From positions 496,001 through 560,000 of the forward strand of contig BQMF02000164.1 of the NCBI GenBank assembly GCA_027922465.2: a stretch of DNA of 64,000 bases. Direction: 5' to 3'. The notes beneath the pieces are model-generated. The model saw only the letters and a list, made by a program, of their open reading frames with translations, was not told the DNA's origin and searched no databases. Numbering within the stretch: the stretch's first letter is position 1; the number at the start of each line of letters is the position of its first letter. The DNA is from Turritopsis dohrnii. Taxonomy: Eukaryota > Cnidaria > Hydrozoa > Anthoathecata > Oceaniidae. A program made the position numbers and the translations under genes. Positions 33,820 to 47,905 of the stretch are shown piece by piece.

Positions 33820-34640
33820 CCCTCTAGAAACTATGGTCAATGCGAGAAATACAAAATCACAAACTAACCCTACAAAAACCTTCTCAGCAAGCAGACTGAG
33901 ATAATGGCCAAGTGCAGACATCAAAGAAAACACCAACTGATACTCTAACACGGACTCAGTGACTGGCGTCAGTTCAATGAAGCCATCACATTGTGGTTTT
34001 TATTTAACGGTTTAGTTGGCTGAATATTGTCTACGATGCAGGCATGAAACTTTAAGTAGATCATAACAGTTGTTTTTTCATATCTATATATTATTAGCTG
34101 ATTCTCTGTCTGTCTGTCTGTTTGTTTGTTTATTTGTTTGTTTGTAAGTCACGCAAAATGGTAGATTGAGTTGTGAGCGAAATTATTTTTGTGTTTTTTT
34201 TTGTGTGTGACAAGAGTTTGAAACAAATACATTGCCACCCCAATCAAACGTGACTTTTTTTGGCTGGTGAACCTATAGAGATAACGTTTTGTTTTTATTA
34301 TTATTGTTAGTTTTATATTCCACGTTGAATTGGCTTTGAAAACAATACATCAACTAAATACAAAGAAACTAACTGATTAAACATTTTGGACAAAAAGCAG
34401 CAGTGGCAGAACGTGGCAGCATGTTCAGTTTGCCAGTGTATCCTAACGCTTGCCTGACTGTCTGAGACGGGTGAACTTTTTTTCGAGCAATCAATGTTTA
34501 AAAACCGATAGGTAAAAAAAGAGTATCATGAAACAAAATATTTTTTTGCTTTTGTCTTAATAGTTGTCTTAATTTCTTTTAATCGATTTCTTTTAATCTA
34601 TTTTAATCTGATCGAACGATTTTTATTTACTTCATTCATT
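33820..34640. other. Upstream region of the C2-domain gene
   Basis: Contains (CTGT)n/(TTTG)n at 34101..34144 next to TATATTATTAGCTGATTC, probably the edge of an unrecognised repeat, and AT-rich sequence. No TATA box or exon could be assigned before 34946. Confidence 0.4.
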
Positions 34641-34945
34641 TAGCACATGCATTTTTCTCTCCTCCTGTGTGATCTTTTTAAGAGAAACCCTTTTTTCACC
34701 TACTTCTGACAGCACCCATGTTAGAGCGCGTAAAACAAAAGCTAATAATAAGTTGAAAAGTTTTTTCTCTCAGCGTTTTGAGTGTATTGTTAAACTGATA
34801 TTTGATTGGTTTAAAATCGTAAATAAAAACCACGTGAAGTTCACGTTCGGAATGCATTGTGTAAAGCAAGAAAGTCTGCCTTGGCGGCTAGTATGAATAT
34901 AATAGTCTTCATTATTGTAGTTAGAATTCTTAATGAATTACAAAG

Positions 34946-37900
34946 ATGGCAGCACCAACACCATTCCTGTCTGCGGGACTTCCTGGATTGACATTTGGTC
35001 TTTCTCTTGGTATGTATCTTTATGCTACTCTTTGATTTGGTTTTAAAGAGATGTTGTATGTATTGATTGGCCATTTTGTAGGACGTGGAATGTCTATTCA
35101 ACTTGACCAAAGTGGTATCAATACTGATGAAGAACAGATAAATCCAGAAGAAGATGTGGCTTTGGTGAATAATGTCACATTGCCAGTTAGTTTCAATTTG
35201 AATTTTGAAAACATATTTTTCATATGTTTGTTTCATGTTTTCATTGAAATAAAGTGATGATGGCCATAGTTTATCTGTGGAATGTTAAGAAATTTCCGTA
35301 GTACGCATCTTTTGTATACACATCTGTAATTATATGCAAAGTTCACAACTTCTCTGCTGGTCAGTTCCTGAATTTTCAATATCTTCAATATATCTTCGTC
35401 GTTTTTACCAGACTTACTGAATAGAATTTAGGTTACTTGTTTCCTCAAATTAAGGAAAACAATAGTGATGAAGAAACATTGAAAGTATTTTGGATTTACA
35501 AAAATATCTTCTTTTAAACTATATGTTGCTTTCTTCATAGAGTGGAATGCTTGCAATCCATTTGCATGCAGTTTATGACTTGTTTGTCCAAGATTATTCT
35601 GATATCATTGTGTATGCATCATTTTCAATTGGCGCAGTCCGCAAAGTATCATCTCAACAAGAATACAATATGAAGACAAATCAATGTTTATTTAATGAAA
35701 TGAAAATGATTCCCTTTGTGGTAAATAATTTACTTGGTTATGTAATACATCAATATTTCTCAGTTATTTCTCTTCTTATCTCTGAGTTGTACTAGATTTT
35801 ACTGAGTTATCAAAACTATAATTTGTTTTGTGAAATTCGGCCATAATGGATGTGGGCTTTGAATTACAACTGCAAACATTTCTGTTCTGCCTTACTGTTT
35901 ATATATTTATTTATTTATTTTATTTTATTTATTTTATTTATTAGCTCCCTTTCATATTTTGGTGAATATGTGTAACCATGTCTAAACAACCATATCTAAA
36001 GTAGCCTTTACAGGGCACACACAAATGAATGTCAAACCTTGGTGCCTGAGATTTTTTGGTGTTCACGTCTGTGATTTTGTGGAGTTTTACATAATAATTC
36101 TGCAAGAAAGTACCATACTTTTGTAGGTTAGCCAAAAACCAATTGACTTTATGAATAAGTTGGTGATTGTTGTGTATGGATGCCGACCTGGTGAGGAACA
36201 TGCTGTATCTGTGGCAAAACATAAAACTATTGGCCGTTATGAAATTCAACTTCATAAGTTGCTGAAGGTTTGAATGACCTATGCTAATCTAATTTTCTAC
36301 TTCAACCCTTCCAGCGTTACTCTCTTATTTCTGTACTTTCAGAACATTAGCTTCACTGAAAAAGTGGTTCTCTTGAGCAAGAAAGGAATTGTAAGAGGCT
36401 TTTTATTATGTTTTTCACTATACAAAACAATTATTAATTTTAAGCCTTTTTTTGATCTTCAATAAAACTTTGTTGGTTGGAAAGATTGTTTTATAAACAA
36501 GCAATAAGCTAAGATATAATATAATATTATGTTAATTAGATGATCCACAGCTTTATACAATATTATGGCAATTATATGTATAAGTTCTTCGTTTTCAGAA
36601 CTGTGGCCAAATTGAGTTTGAGTGTTGTGTTTCTTACGGATCATTTGGTTATGGGCAGTCATATCAGGTAAAAATGATATATAATGATGACATTTTTCTT
36701 GTTTGTTTCAAATAATGTTATCATTGTGTAACCTCACTTTCATTAGGTAGAAAGGATGGAGAATTTCAGTTATATTCCCAATAAGATTCTCCTGCTAATA
36801 TTATGTAAATTTACAATGTTATTTTATAGGAGTATTTCATAAAGGTTTTGGATAATAATAGATATTTTGTCATTTTCTTGAATTTAGACACCAGGAAATG
36901 TTAACAATTAGTTTTTACAATTAAATTTCCGTCTGGAATGAATATTCCATTAGTTTTCATAGTTTAAGCTGTCTGAACAGTTACCATTGGAAACAGCAAA
37001 AGTAAGTTTATGTAGTTGAGTTTCTTTTGAATGTTAGATGAAGAATAGCATCAACATACCATGTGATCTTGTTAAAACTTCACTACTACCAAGAATATCA
37101 CCTAATGAAGATGACTTACAAGCTTTCAGAGGGTATGTAATGGAAGAATGATCATCATTTCACGACTCTTCTTTCAATTAGTAGCCAGTTACTTATAAAA
37201 CTTTTAAGACAAGATTTTAGTGTCTGGTCTATTTGATTTTTTTTAATGTCTAGATCTAGATACCTCGGAAAAAGGCTAAGATCTATATGCAAATTGTAAG
37301 GGATTATTTTCGTGATAGGAAAGAGTTTTCTTAGTAGATGGAAGCTGTGATTGAAGTGGCTGTTGTTATTTTCCCATCATTGTTCATTTATCCAATCCTG
37401 TCTATGTATACGTTGTAGATCAGATGGTTTTTGTAGATCTTGTTAAGGCAACAATGATTGTATTGTAGATAATGCATCGTAGATACATGTATTATAATGG
37501 TAAAGCGAGGAAATTATCTTGAATGGGTATGCATTAGTAATGGAAGTTTTACTTGCAAGGCATTCTATAAGTATAGCTCTAAGTAGACTTATAGAAAGAG
37601 CTAGTCGTTTCTGGCATTAAGATGCTTAGTATGAACTCTTCAGTTGACATAAAGGTGAAAACCTTCATATATAATTAGATAAATTGTTATAGTATAATAT
37701 AAATTCAGATATCTGAAAAGTACTTTAGTCCAAAATTAGCAAAATTGTAAGAAGCCTTCATTATTGTTGATCCTAATATAATCGTTTGAGATGTTGATGT
37801 CTTTCCTATGGATTTGATAATTGTTTATTTATGCCTCCAGAACATCTATCTATCCACGAAAGCTGAAACACCCTGATTTTATACCTTTGAATGGCCAGCC

Positions 37901-40900
37901 TGTTGAAAATTTCGAACCAGAAATAAGTAAAACGAAAGGTGAGATTTTTGATTTTGATTTTCAATCTGGTTTTGAGGAAACTCCACTGAGTAGTTTAGTA
38001 AGGATTATTTGAAGGAAATTATAAAAATTTCATGCAGTCAAAATCGTTAAACGTTGTTACTTAAAAGCATCGGAAAGATTGACTTCAGCCCCATTATGCC
38101 TTTTCATGAATTTCGACAAGCAACGTCTTGTTTTCAAACTTAATATTAATGACGTTTGCGCTGTTTGAAAACAGAAACGAGACCTCAGGGAAAATTTTTC
38201 ACGAAATTCTTTTATCAAGGTTCAGCACGTAATGATCCATAAACTTAGGGCTGTTTATATGAGAGGCGGGACGGGACCAAAAACGGGATGACTTATCCAT
38301 GATTTACATGAGAAAAAATTTGGTGAGAACTTTGTCGGGACAATCGCATTTAAAACATTCTAAAACGTTCCGGGGCAGTAAACGAGCCGATGTTTGTAGT
38401 GATGTAATAGTCTTGTTTGAAGGAAATCGTGTCGTACTATGCAAACAGAGAGTTTTGAGACCTTGGGCTGCTTTCCTTAATAATTGGTTTTTCCATATGT
38501 TTTCTTGCAATTAGGTTGCCGACGTTAATTATTTAAGCATGATATATGATATCGTTTTTTTTGGTGCTATTTGAGTCTTGATATGCTTAGAAGATGTTTT
38601 TTAAGAAGTAATGTAACTATTATTTTTTGACGTGTAATTCTCCTCTTTATATTCTTTTCAGGAAAACCTGAACTGCAGTGTCCAACGTTCCCTCTCCTTA
38701 AACAACATATGCAGCGGTATGGAATTGTTTACTGACTAGCATTTGTAGTTGACCATATGTGAAATCATATTTTTAGTGGAAAAACACTATGCTCAAGGGT
38801 ATCTCGAACTTGTGCCATCTCGAACAAAGACTTGGCCCCGTCAGCATTTACAGCCTGCTATAAATCTCGTTATCTCGAAGTCGCGCTTTCTCGAACATTT
38901 TATCGAGTCCTTTGAGAGTTCGAAATATCGGGGTTCGACTGCAGTATATTTTTATGAGATTTACAAAGGTATACTGCTACTTGAAATAAGTCTTGTTTTG
39001 TTCAGGATTAAACAGTTACGTGCTACTTTCGAAGAGCAGCCGACCAGAACCAAGAGGATCTATTTCTTGCGTAAACTTCTTCAAGATGTTGGGGTGAGTT
39101 GGTGTTATTCATAATTTTATAGCTCGCCTTGCTTTCATAAGAATTTTGTGAGCGTAACTATAAACTATCGGGTCCATCACCGAGCATTTTCTGTTCTGAC
39201 CGTGGCATTCATGAAATTCTACGTAAAGTAGAACCAAAATTAAACGGTCCAAAGTTAACAAACAGGTTCCAATGGTTGTTATGTGTGAAAGCATTTTAGT
39301 ATTGTGCTGCCCTATATAAGGAGAGTTAAATCTTTCAACTGTAGTCATTTCTTGACGTAATACCGGATGTGTCGAAAAAAAAAAACGCGCCTAAAATTGA
39401 AATTTTGACGTAGCTTTTTCTAATTCAGCTATAACCTTCAAACTTTGTAATTATCATCGTTAGCCTATTATTAAACTTTCCTAAAAGTTTCATTTGTATA
39501 CCATGCTTAGTTTTAAAGATACAAACATTTTCATAAAAAGCATGAAAATCTAATTGTTTATAGATTTGACGTCAATTTTTTCTCTTCGAGGAAACAGCTT
39601 TACAATTGTACTTTTTCCTACAAAATACAATTGTGACCGTCCACGGGAAAAAACTAACAATGGAATTATAGATTATAGATTATAGATTATAGATAAGAAA
39701 ACAATAGAAATTATAGATAAATCTAATCTATAATCTATAATCTATAATCTATAATTATCTATAATTATAGATTATCGATTATAGATTATAGATTATCGAT
39801 TATAGATTATCGATTATAGATTATAGATTATAGATTAATCTATAATCTACAATCTAATTTATAAGTTATAGATTCTATCTAAACTATAACCTATGTCATC
39901 AATAGGCAAAATTCAAAAGCCCTTAGTTCTGCTTCGCGGTAAAGAGAGTCATGTCATGGGAACATAATATACGCCATATTATAATATGTGCGTATAGGTA
40001 TACAGTTATCCGCGCCCTATATGTGGTGTAATTTAAATGCTACTTCGGCCAGGCCTCTTGGAGAAACGTCTTGTTTACTATAAGAGTGGTCATTTGTGTT
40101 AGTAATAGAATGCTCTTTAATCCAATGTTTGGCGGTCATTTGTGACATGTTACGTAACAAAAGTTCAAAACGTTGTACGATTATGTCGCAAGCATAGCAT
40201 ACTTTTAAGTATTAAGGAAGAGTAAGAAGAAGCCATTCTTCAAGGCGTAAAGGTTAATCAAAAAGTGATTAAAACTTCTCGTTATTCTCCGTTTGATTAT
40301 TAAACTTATCTTTCTCTACCTTATCGACTTTCTTGATGTTTATGAACAAACATGTTTTAAAAAATCTTTTTCTGGTGGCATCAGTTGAATAATAAAAATA
40401 GACTTGGCCACCTGGTTCACATTCACTGACAAGACAGTTTGTTGAAAACCAAATTAAAATGAATGCTTCAAGTAGAAACCATCCGATTGTATTCAAGAGT
40501 ATTTTGTTACTCACTTGAGAATAAAGTCTTCGAAGCGGATGTTCGAAGTGTTGCACAATGCATACAAACACCAGTTACGTACATGTGCATAATCTTTTTC
40601 TTCCATTCCAAACAAGAAACATAACATGATAAATAATTAATGACCTTTTTTACACAACAATATTTTGTGAATTGTTCGAGTGAATTTGTGAAGCAAATAA
40701 TCATGAATAGGTTATAGAAAAAAAAAATGGAAAAATAGTGACCTCATCTGAAAGAATCACTGAAAATAGCAAATCATGTGAAAGACCTAAATGGTTTCAT
40801 CAAGAAAAACGTTTCTGACAGAACTTTTACTTCTATTAAGCAGGCCTTGTCAGGAGAATTCTTCGAGGCGTGCGGTTGTTCGCACGCCTGTTTTAACGTT

Positions 40901-43900
40901 TTTTATATGTGGCGGCCATCCACCGCACGCCTGATTTTTTGTATGTCTGCCTAATCTTTTACAGACAAGTGGGGGACGTTTAAACTTGTGAACCCCAAAC
41001 ACAAGGACTGGCGTCAATACAATAAAGGTTGACTCTCGCAGTCTTAACTTTTCTTGTCTGATAATGTTTAAACCTGAAGTCCTCTGTGGCTAGAGAATAA
41101 ATCTTTCAATAAGAGGACTAGTGGGGTCGTCAAAGTATAATAAATAATCTTTGATCTTTTGAGAAAAGAAATGAAAATTCATTCATTATCAAACATTGAT
41201 CGACTGCACAACGTAAAAAAGTTTTGAAAAAAATGATCATTCATTTTCATTCATTTTAAGACGTCACGATAGTATTCCCAAAAGCTGTCAGCTGTCTTTG
41301 AAAATATTTAAGCACGAGAAGAAAAAAATTTTACGTGCTTCATTCAAAAAAATATCTATAAGCAAAGACAGGTGACAATTTCTGTTTCTATATTGCGAAA
41401 CATGCTGCAACGTGATGTGATATAAATTGATAAACACGTTTTCGAATGTAAATTTCATATTCGACTTTTTTAATAACACATGAAAGAAATTATGTATCTC
41501 TTTTCGTCGTGGTCGGTAATAACGTCATCAAAAACTTCTTTTCAAGAAGATTAATAGATAGAAAAACCTTTTTCATGAACAAGATTAATAAAAGCCTTTT
41601 TGATATACAACTGGTACTTTAAAGTAAACAAATATTTAAATAAATTCCGCTGCGTCTAGACAGTGCCAGCTGTTTTTTTACGTTACAAGAACGAATGTAT
41701 ATAATCTTTTTAAGCTTCGCACTCCATCACACGCCTAAAAATTAGATGGCGTGCGATGATCGCACGCCATATTTTTGAAGTTTTAAATTCAGGCGTGCGG
41801 TAGTCGCACGCCGCCCTTTTTCTTCCTGACAAGGCCTGATTAAGGTTGACAATATTTCGCGAAAGAAAAATTAACCTGCGTCCCTGGTCATGTTTTTTAC
41901 TCCCGAAAAATGGCGGAATGAAAACATAAACAAACTAAACGAACGAAATTTTTATGCGATAACGGTAAAATTTTCACAAGTCATTAAAGTTGTTATCGCT
42001 TGTTTCCTATAATTATTGCATGGGCTACTCGGTTATAGATATCTTGTAAAGATTTTACATTAGGTTATAGATCATTACGTCGTAAAACAGTTTATGCATA
42101 ACACGGATGACATTGCATTGACATTGCATATTATAGATTATAGATTATAGGTTATAGATTATCGATTATAGATTATAGATAATCTATAATAATCTATAAT
42201 CTATATTATAGATAAAATTTTACCTATACATAGATTATAGATAAAATCTAATCTATAATATAGGTAAATATAGATTAATCTATAAATCATTGTTAGTTTT
42301 TTCCCATGGACGGTCACAATTTGATGAGTAAATGATTAGATTGGTTATATTTTTCATTGTTCACGAATAGATCATTTTTATCTCTTTGTGTTTTAACTCA
42401 TTTTCTTTTATGGTGATTTTCGTTTCTAAGGGAAAACCAAGCGATGATTTTGAAGATGCTGGTACCGATGATGGTGGAAATATTAGTGCGCCCATACCAC
42501 CATCTTTAGCGCTATTGATTAACGCCACAAAGTGCTTCAGCGACGCCCCAGGTTGGTGTTGTTTTAATGAGGTCGAACCTGGTCTTTGTCTTTTATGTTT
42601 TTGAATCTAAACGACTAAAAAATTGCTCGACATCTTTTTATATTTCGTGCAATACTATAATGACAATTGAAATATTCTCTGAACGAAGTTGTGAATATCT
42701 ACTTTCAATCCATTTTTTCATTCAGGAATCGTGGAAAGAAGAAGGGATAGAGCTCGCCCTTCGCTGCCAGCACATCTGGTATGTTTTACTTAAATTTTTC
42801 ATTGTTTACTTGGAATTGTATTCTTAATGCTCAACCTCAAATTTGGGAGGTTTTCAATGTAAGTTGCAACTTTAACTTTGGTTCTGCCAATTTCGAAGTC
42901 GTGAGTTAATTTTGAAACGTTTGCAAGAAAATTTTACCCTTTTTCAGATGTCAAGGAAATATTGTTTTTACCCTATTCGGGGTTTTTACCCATATGCGGG
43001 GTATGGGCTTTTATCTGAATTTTTGCTGATTTTTGAACTTTTAATTTGAAAAACGCTCTCGTATAAAAGCCAATGGGCATATATATTTTTATACTCAAAA
43101 CAGCCATAAGGTTGGGTATATGAACGAGACAAATCATTTTTTTTTATTGAGAGCTATTGTCTGTGGAAAAAGACAAAGCAAAAGAGGTAATGGTTTAGAG
43201 GTACCGTGTAGACATGTCATTAAAGGACAAGAAACTTATCTAAAGAAAGTGGGACATGTAATTAAAGATATCTGTAAAAGAGAAAAAGTTGTTTAAATAA
43301 ATCCATCTCTTTTTACTTTTCACCCCTAAAATCTTAATTGAAAAAGTCTCCCGGATAAAGGTCCAGTGGGCCTATACTCGGGTATAAGCCCATGGGCTTT
43401 TAAACGGGGTGGGCTTGTATGTGGGGTAATAGGGTATGAAACATTTTAAGGCGCAAATTTACTTCAATGGATTCTCGTAAAACTGATAAGATTTAATAGT
43501 CACTATGTGAGTGCAAGTGGTCTGAAAGGCCAACCTTTACCATCATTGAAGTGTAAGTCAACTTCCTTTATAGCACGTTGATGAACCGCCGATGAACACC
43601 ACAGAGGGTCGACCCCGTAAGTTTGATTTTCAACCTTGTTGGCTTAACAATGTCTTACACAAGTTTTCATGTTTGTGCAACTGCATACCCGTATGAAATT
43701 TGCGAGTCTAGTAATTCAGTTAGCTTCTTACCACATAGCATATAACATACAAGGCAGTTTCAATGAGCTTTTGTTATTGTTAAGATTTTAGACAAGGTCA
43801 ATTTCATGACTTTTAAGAAAAACTGTATTCTTTTTGTATTAGATATTGATTTTTGAGCTTAAGTTCTAACAAAAGAAGCGAAAATCTCTATTTTCATTCT

Positions 43901-44027
43901 TCCTGATTCTCAAGGTTCACACAGCATGCTTCTACCCGATGCAACTGCTTCTGATGTCACAGAAATGAAAGATCTTCTATTTACACGGAGAAGACAATCC
44001 ATTGCACCAAATCAGAGTCGGTTGTAA
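34946..44027 (+). CDS. C2-domain protein, 14 exons, 423 residues (possibly C2CD6/ALS2CR11-like)
   Basis: Exons: 34946-35009, 35082-35185, 35541-35720, 36127-36267, 36343-36390, 36599-36667, 37038-37132, 37841-37938, 38662-38716, 39006-39093, 42431-42551, 42726-42778, 43574-43616, 43915-44027. Every junction is GT-AG, all phases agree and the total is 1272 nt. The start MAAPTPFLSAGLPG is the first ATG of exon 1. Exons 3 to 6 form a C2 beta-sandwich: SGMLAIHLHAVYDLF, IIVYASFSIGAVRKV, KLVIVVYGCRPGEEH, then KTIGRYEIQL and GQIEFECCVSYGSFGYGQ. The C2 calcium loops lack a clear set of aspartates, so calcium-independent binding is likely. The C-terminal half is basic or low complexity, ending LLFTRRRQSIAPNQSRL. 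The C2CD6 suggestion is weak. Intron 10 (3.3 kb) is swollen by transposons. Confidence 0.8.
39363..39574. mobile_element. Solo mariner inverted-repeat arm
   Basis: From TACCGGATGTGTCGAAAAAA to TTTATAGATTTGACGTCAA this matches, with about 70 percent identity, the whole left arm of the mariner at 2768 in the same order of motifs. No matching right arm is found before exon 11, so it is a half element in intron 10. Confidence 0.65.
39633..42317. mobile_element. TIR element B with (ATAGATT)n arrays, 2.7 kb
   Basis: GTGACCGTCCACGGGAAAAA at the left and the complement of GTGACCGTCCATGGGAAAAA at the right are both followed by ACTAACAATG and long ATAGATT arrays (39664..39880; 42129..42285). The flanks suggest an AATT duplication. 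The interior holds a second transposon (40841..41838) and a minus-strand ORF (40269..40571) without recognisable domains. It is in intron 10 of the C2 gene. Confidence 0.82.
40841..41838. mobile_element. hAT-like foldback element, 998 bp, ATTAAG duplication
   Basis: CAGGCCTTGTCAGGA and TCCTGACAAGGCCTG form the termini; ATTAAG is repeated at 40835..40840 and 41839..41844. Sub-terminal AGGCGTGCGGTTGTTCGCAC and its mirror near 41770..41815 form hairpins. On the minus strand 41025..40975 reads CCTTGTGTTTGGGGTTCACA, matching the sequence around the LINE target in the element at 6252..13699. This copy is the uninterrupted version of that locus. Confidence 0.85.
42971..43434. mobile_element. Short TIR element (CCCTATT...AATAGGG), TA duplication
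   Basis: The left end is CCCTATTCGGGGTTTTTACCC and the right end mirrors it as ...GTGGGGTAATAGGG, with TA on both sides (42969..42970, 43435..43436). Sub-terminal GGGTATGGGCTTTTA and AAAGCCCATGGGC motifs recur inverted. It lies in intron 12 of the C2 gene. Confidence 0.65.
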
Positions 44028-44801
44028 CACTTCCTTGGTAAGACAGCTTTACCAGTGAGTGACTATTATTATGTAAGAAGAAGACAATCTTGAGAAAAAA
44101 GTTCCTTGTTTGCTCTCGTAACTTTGGTCTCTCCGTATTTTCCATTCTGATTCCGACTTCGACTGTCTTACTGTAACTTGTCGAGGACTATTCAATGACA
44201 GTTAAATGTTTTTGCAAGTTTCTTAGTACAAGCGGGAATAATCTTGCAAAACCTAACAAATAAGATGTACCTTTCACTCAAAGTGACGGTTTATGGGAAA
44301 AGGATAACAAGCGAAAAAGCGATTTGAATCGATTAAGCGATTATTTGAAGCGATTCTTTAAAATCGATTTTTAGCTTCAAATAATCGATTTTCCGATTCC
44401 AATGAATCACTTTTCCGATTCTATATCACTAAAGTATTGTTTGAAATTCTGATTGGTCGTCCTTGTTTTATTCTTTATTTTTTGTATTCACTTTTTTATG
44501 TATTTCTTATGCTCCTGCAATGGACTTTTGCGTAATTTTCGCCCATCCTATAGCAAACAAATAGAATAAAAAAGACGCAAGGTATATCCTCAAAAATTGA
44601 ATGTGAGTATAAAAGAGACAACAGGTAGGCCAAGGTTTTGAAATGAAGATAAAAAATTTTCGCCCGAGGAATATACCAAAATATCGATCGAACAACCACA
44701 AAAATAATTGTAAGTGACGGCTTCTTGCTCATTTCAATACACAATAGAGTTTCCCAGTAACTAACCGAATTGTTCATAAAAGTAGTACTTTATCGGATAA
44801 A

Positions 44802-44852
44802 ACTTCGTCGAGGAAAATTTTTTTTCGTCACTTTTCCCCGACGAAGCTTTCC
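44802..44852. repeat. Hairpin
   Basis: CTTCGTCGAGGAAAA pairs imperfectly with TTTTCCCCGACGAAG around a T-rich loop. It lies inside element C, about 290 bp past its left array; role unknown. Confidence 0.6.
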
Positions 44853-46938
44853 TCAATAAGGTATTTCATTTTAATGCTTGTGCTAAATTGCAATATGAAA
44901 TTCTAGAACATTTCACGATCACGTCTGTGAGGCAAACAAAAGATTCACTTTACTCCATAGATTTACTTTAGAATGGGAGTTTATTTTATACTATACTATT
45001 GGGAAATGATTTTAATCATACTAATATCATTATCAGATTTGCACGTTCTACACACAACGTGAAAAGTAGTGTTTAGAAGTCGTCATCAAAACGAAGACGT
45101 GAGAGAATAGCAGTACTTCGAATAAATTTTCCTTGGTTACTTCATGATTCTGTCTCTCTAAGTTCAAAAAACAAACTTCCTAAACATTGTAAACAAACTT
45201 CTTAACCCAAGTGTACAATTTATGCTGTTTTGTGATTCATTGAAGATGAATATCTTGTACGTCGTCGTCTTCGTTGCCGTCGTAGTTTCGTAAGGTCCCT
45301 GTTATCAGGGCTCGTCAGCATGTCTAGGCGCATATATCGCCAGGCATGGACAGACACACGAATGAATTTACGAGCAAGTAAATGGTATTGTTCTTTTTGC
45401 AGATGAGGCTTGAACTAAAGAATTCAAAACGGCTATTTTTATAGCCCAGACATGTGATAAAAACGTTTGGCATTTAGTAGTTTTAATCTGACTTGTCCCA
45501 CGATGTGATCCTAAACATTTCGGCCACCAAAACATGAAGTATGCTTTCTGTTCATAATTCGGTTAAGCCTGATTTCCACTCAGGATAATTTCAATTGGAT
45601 CGGAACGGACCGGATCGATTTTTGATCTGCGCATGCGTATTAATTAAAGTTTTGCGATCCGTTTCGATCCATTTCAGTCCAGAAAAAAGTTGAAAAAAGT
45701 TCAACTTTTTTCGATCCGGTCCGCGGATCAAAATTTTTTAACCAATGGGAATCCAGGGGCGGATCTAGGATTTTTTAAGGGTTAGGCAAATTTTTTTTTG
45801 CCAAACACACATAAGGGCGCAATCAATGAAATTTACGCCAGTTTACGCCCAATCTAATACATACTTTTCGAAATGTAAAAAATATTAACTCGAATTAATT
45901 CGTCCTGACGTAAGGAGTGTTATAATGCAAGCCTGTGTTGCTGAAATAATGGAATAAGGGAAATAAACAAAAGAAAACTAATTGAGTATGAATATAATGT
46001 ATTGAACTACGTTATGTAGGCCAAAATAATATTTTCTGCCAGATTGGAGGTTAAGTAAATAACCAATAAATTGTATATTTCATCTGTTATCTTCTTCATT
46101 TTCTTGATTGCTTGTACATGAACAGGAAGAATCCACCAAATGAAAACATACTTGTAATGAATCAAATAAATAAATTTTCAATCACCTATACCATGATAGA
46201 TTGGAGCACTCAGATAAATACATGATATTTCATCTATGTACTGGTCAAGATGGTCAGATAGAAAGAAAAGAAAAGAAATCATGTTAAGAAATAGAGTAAA
46301 ATGACCAAAATCAAAGTTAGAGACAAGTTCCTTGATCATTATCCGGCAGCAAAATAAAAACAATAATTAATATCAACCACAATATAAAGATGGTGCTTCC
46401 AGAAATCCCTGAGACAAGTCCAAGAACCTATATAAAACTACACAACAACAGATAAATTATGTACTGCTTCCTCTCTAATAAGAGCTACAACATTTTTTCC
46501 AGAATTTAATGTAGCATAGGAAACAAAGAAGTCAAACTAAAACATTATGTAATTACCTTTTTCAAAAGAAGACATAACGTAGGTGGTTTTTATAAAATGA
46601 AAGAATAACTCCAAAGATGTTAAAGTGTTTCTGCATCCAAAATGATATTTCGAGGGATGATAGAATGCACAAAGTTGTTTCAGAAGTCTTATAGTTTTTG
46701 GAAATTCTGTTTCCTTGGGCAGATATTTTGATTTAAAAATCATGAAATGATACAATAGATAATTATGTAATAAGATTTTTATTCTTTCTTTATGTGTATA
46801 AACTCTCAATATATTATAACTTCATTTTCTTATCACTCACTCAGAGTGAAAGCCCTTTCTCTCTATAGTAAATTACAAAGATATAGTATTAATGATAACT
46901 TGCGATGAGAAAGTTAACCTATATACTATCTTATTATA

Positions 46939-47103
46939 CAGTGGCAGATCTAGAGGTATGTCGAAATTTGTGTAGGAGAGTGTTAGCAATCTAACCATAA
47001 AGGAAAAGCGTCCAAATAATCCCATTGGAAATATAAATTGAATTCACAAATTATGTTAATGCTCTCATACACAAATTTCGACATACCTCTAGATCCACCA
47101 CTG
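46939..47103. mobile_element. 165-bp mini-hAT inside the larger hAT
   Basis: CAGTGGCAGATCTAGAGGTA extends about 40 bp and is mirrored exactly at the right (…TACCTCTAGATCCACCACTG). The duplication is unclear (TTATA versus TTACA). It is the fourth and innermost layer of the nest. Confidence 0.85.
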
Positions 47104-47905
47104 TTACATATCATAAAATATATGCATTGCATAAAGTGAATGTAAGATTTTAAAAATTAAATACATATCTCAGAAACTGGAAGTAAGTAATACTAACAAG
47201 AGGCTTTTTGATCTCTATCATATTGGTTCATATCATTTTGGACACAGGATCCTTTTAAAGTTCTTTAATTCAAAACCAGACAGTCATCTCGAACCAAGAA
47301 AAATTATATACTGAACTGTACAAATAAGTTACCAGGTTGAGATACTGGTGCTAAAAAAACCATGCAGCTGCCTACGCAAAACAACTCAGAAAAATAACAA
47401 TGACTTTGTGTATTATAAACTCAGTCATTCAAACGTAACTCCATAACATTTTTACAGATGTATTTTTGGTTAACAGAAACAGATACCAAAAATATTTATA
47501 TACATCATTAATCAATAAAGAAAAGGCTTCGGTTCAGTTGACACAAACAAACTTATTATACATAGCTGAGCTAATAATTAACTGTCGTCATACTTATGGT
47601 CAACGAATTATGGTGCTAATGATCCATGCTAATCATTTATATTACATAAAATAAAACACTTGCTTTAAAGCAGCCACAATCTTTTCATTTCGCATATATA
47701 AGCAAAAGAAGAGACATGACTCGAAAAAAATGCTTTTCCTAGATTTTGAAGTCTGTTTTCAACAGATGTATTAAGTGAATTCAAAATTTCCTAATTAATA
47801 CTTCATTATTGCTATCAAAAGCTGCAACGATGTTTTCTAGCGAATCCATGTTGAACTGGGTCTAATTCGAAGGTCTCCCACGTCGTTTTGTGCAGATTTG
47901 GTGAC

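Noticed and set aside
39601..42317. Simple-sequence expansion alone as the explanation of the ATAGATT arrays
   Set aside because: The arrays sit in mirror orientation just inside matching GTGACCGTCCA termini, so they belong to a transposon.
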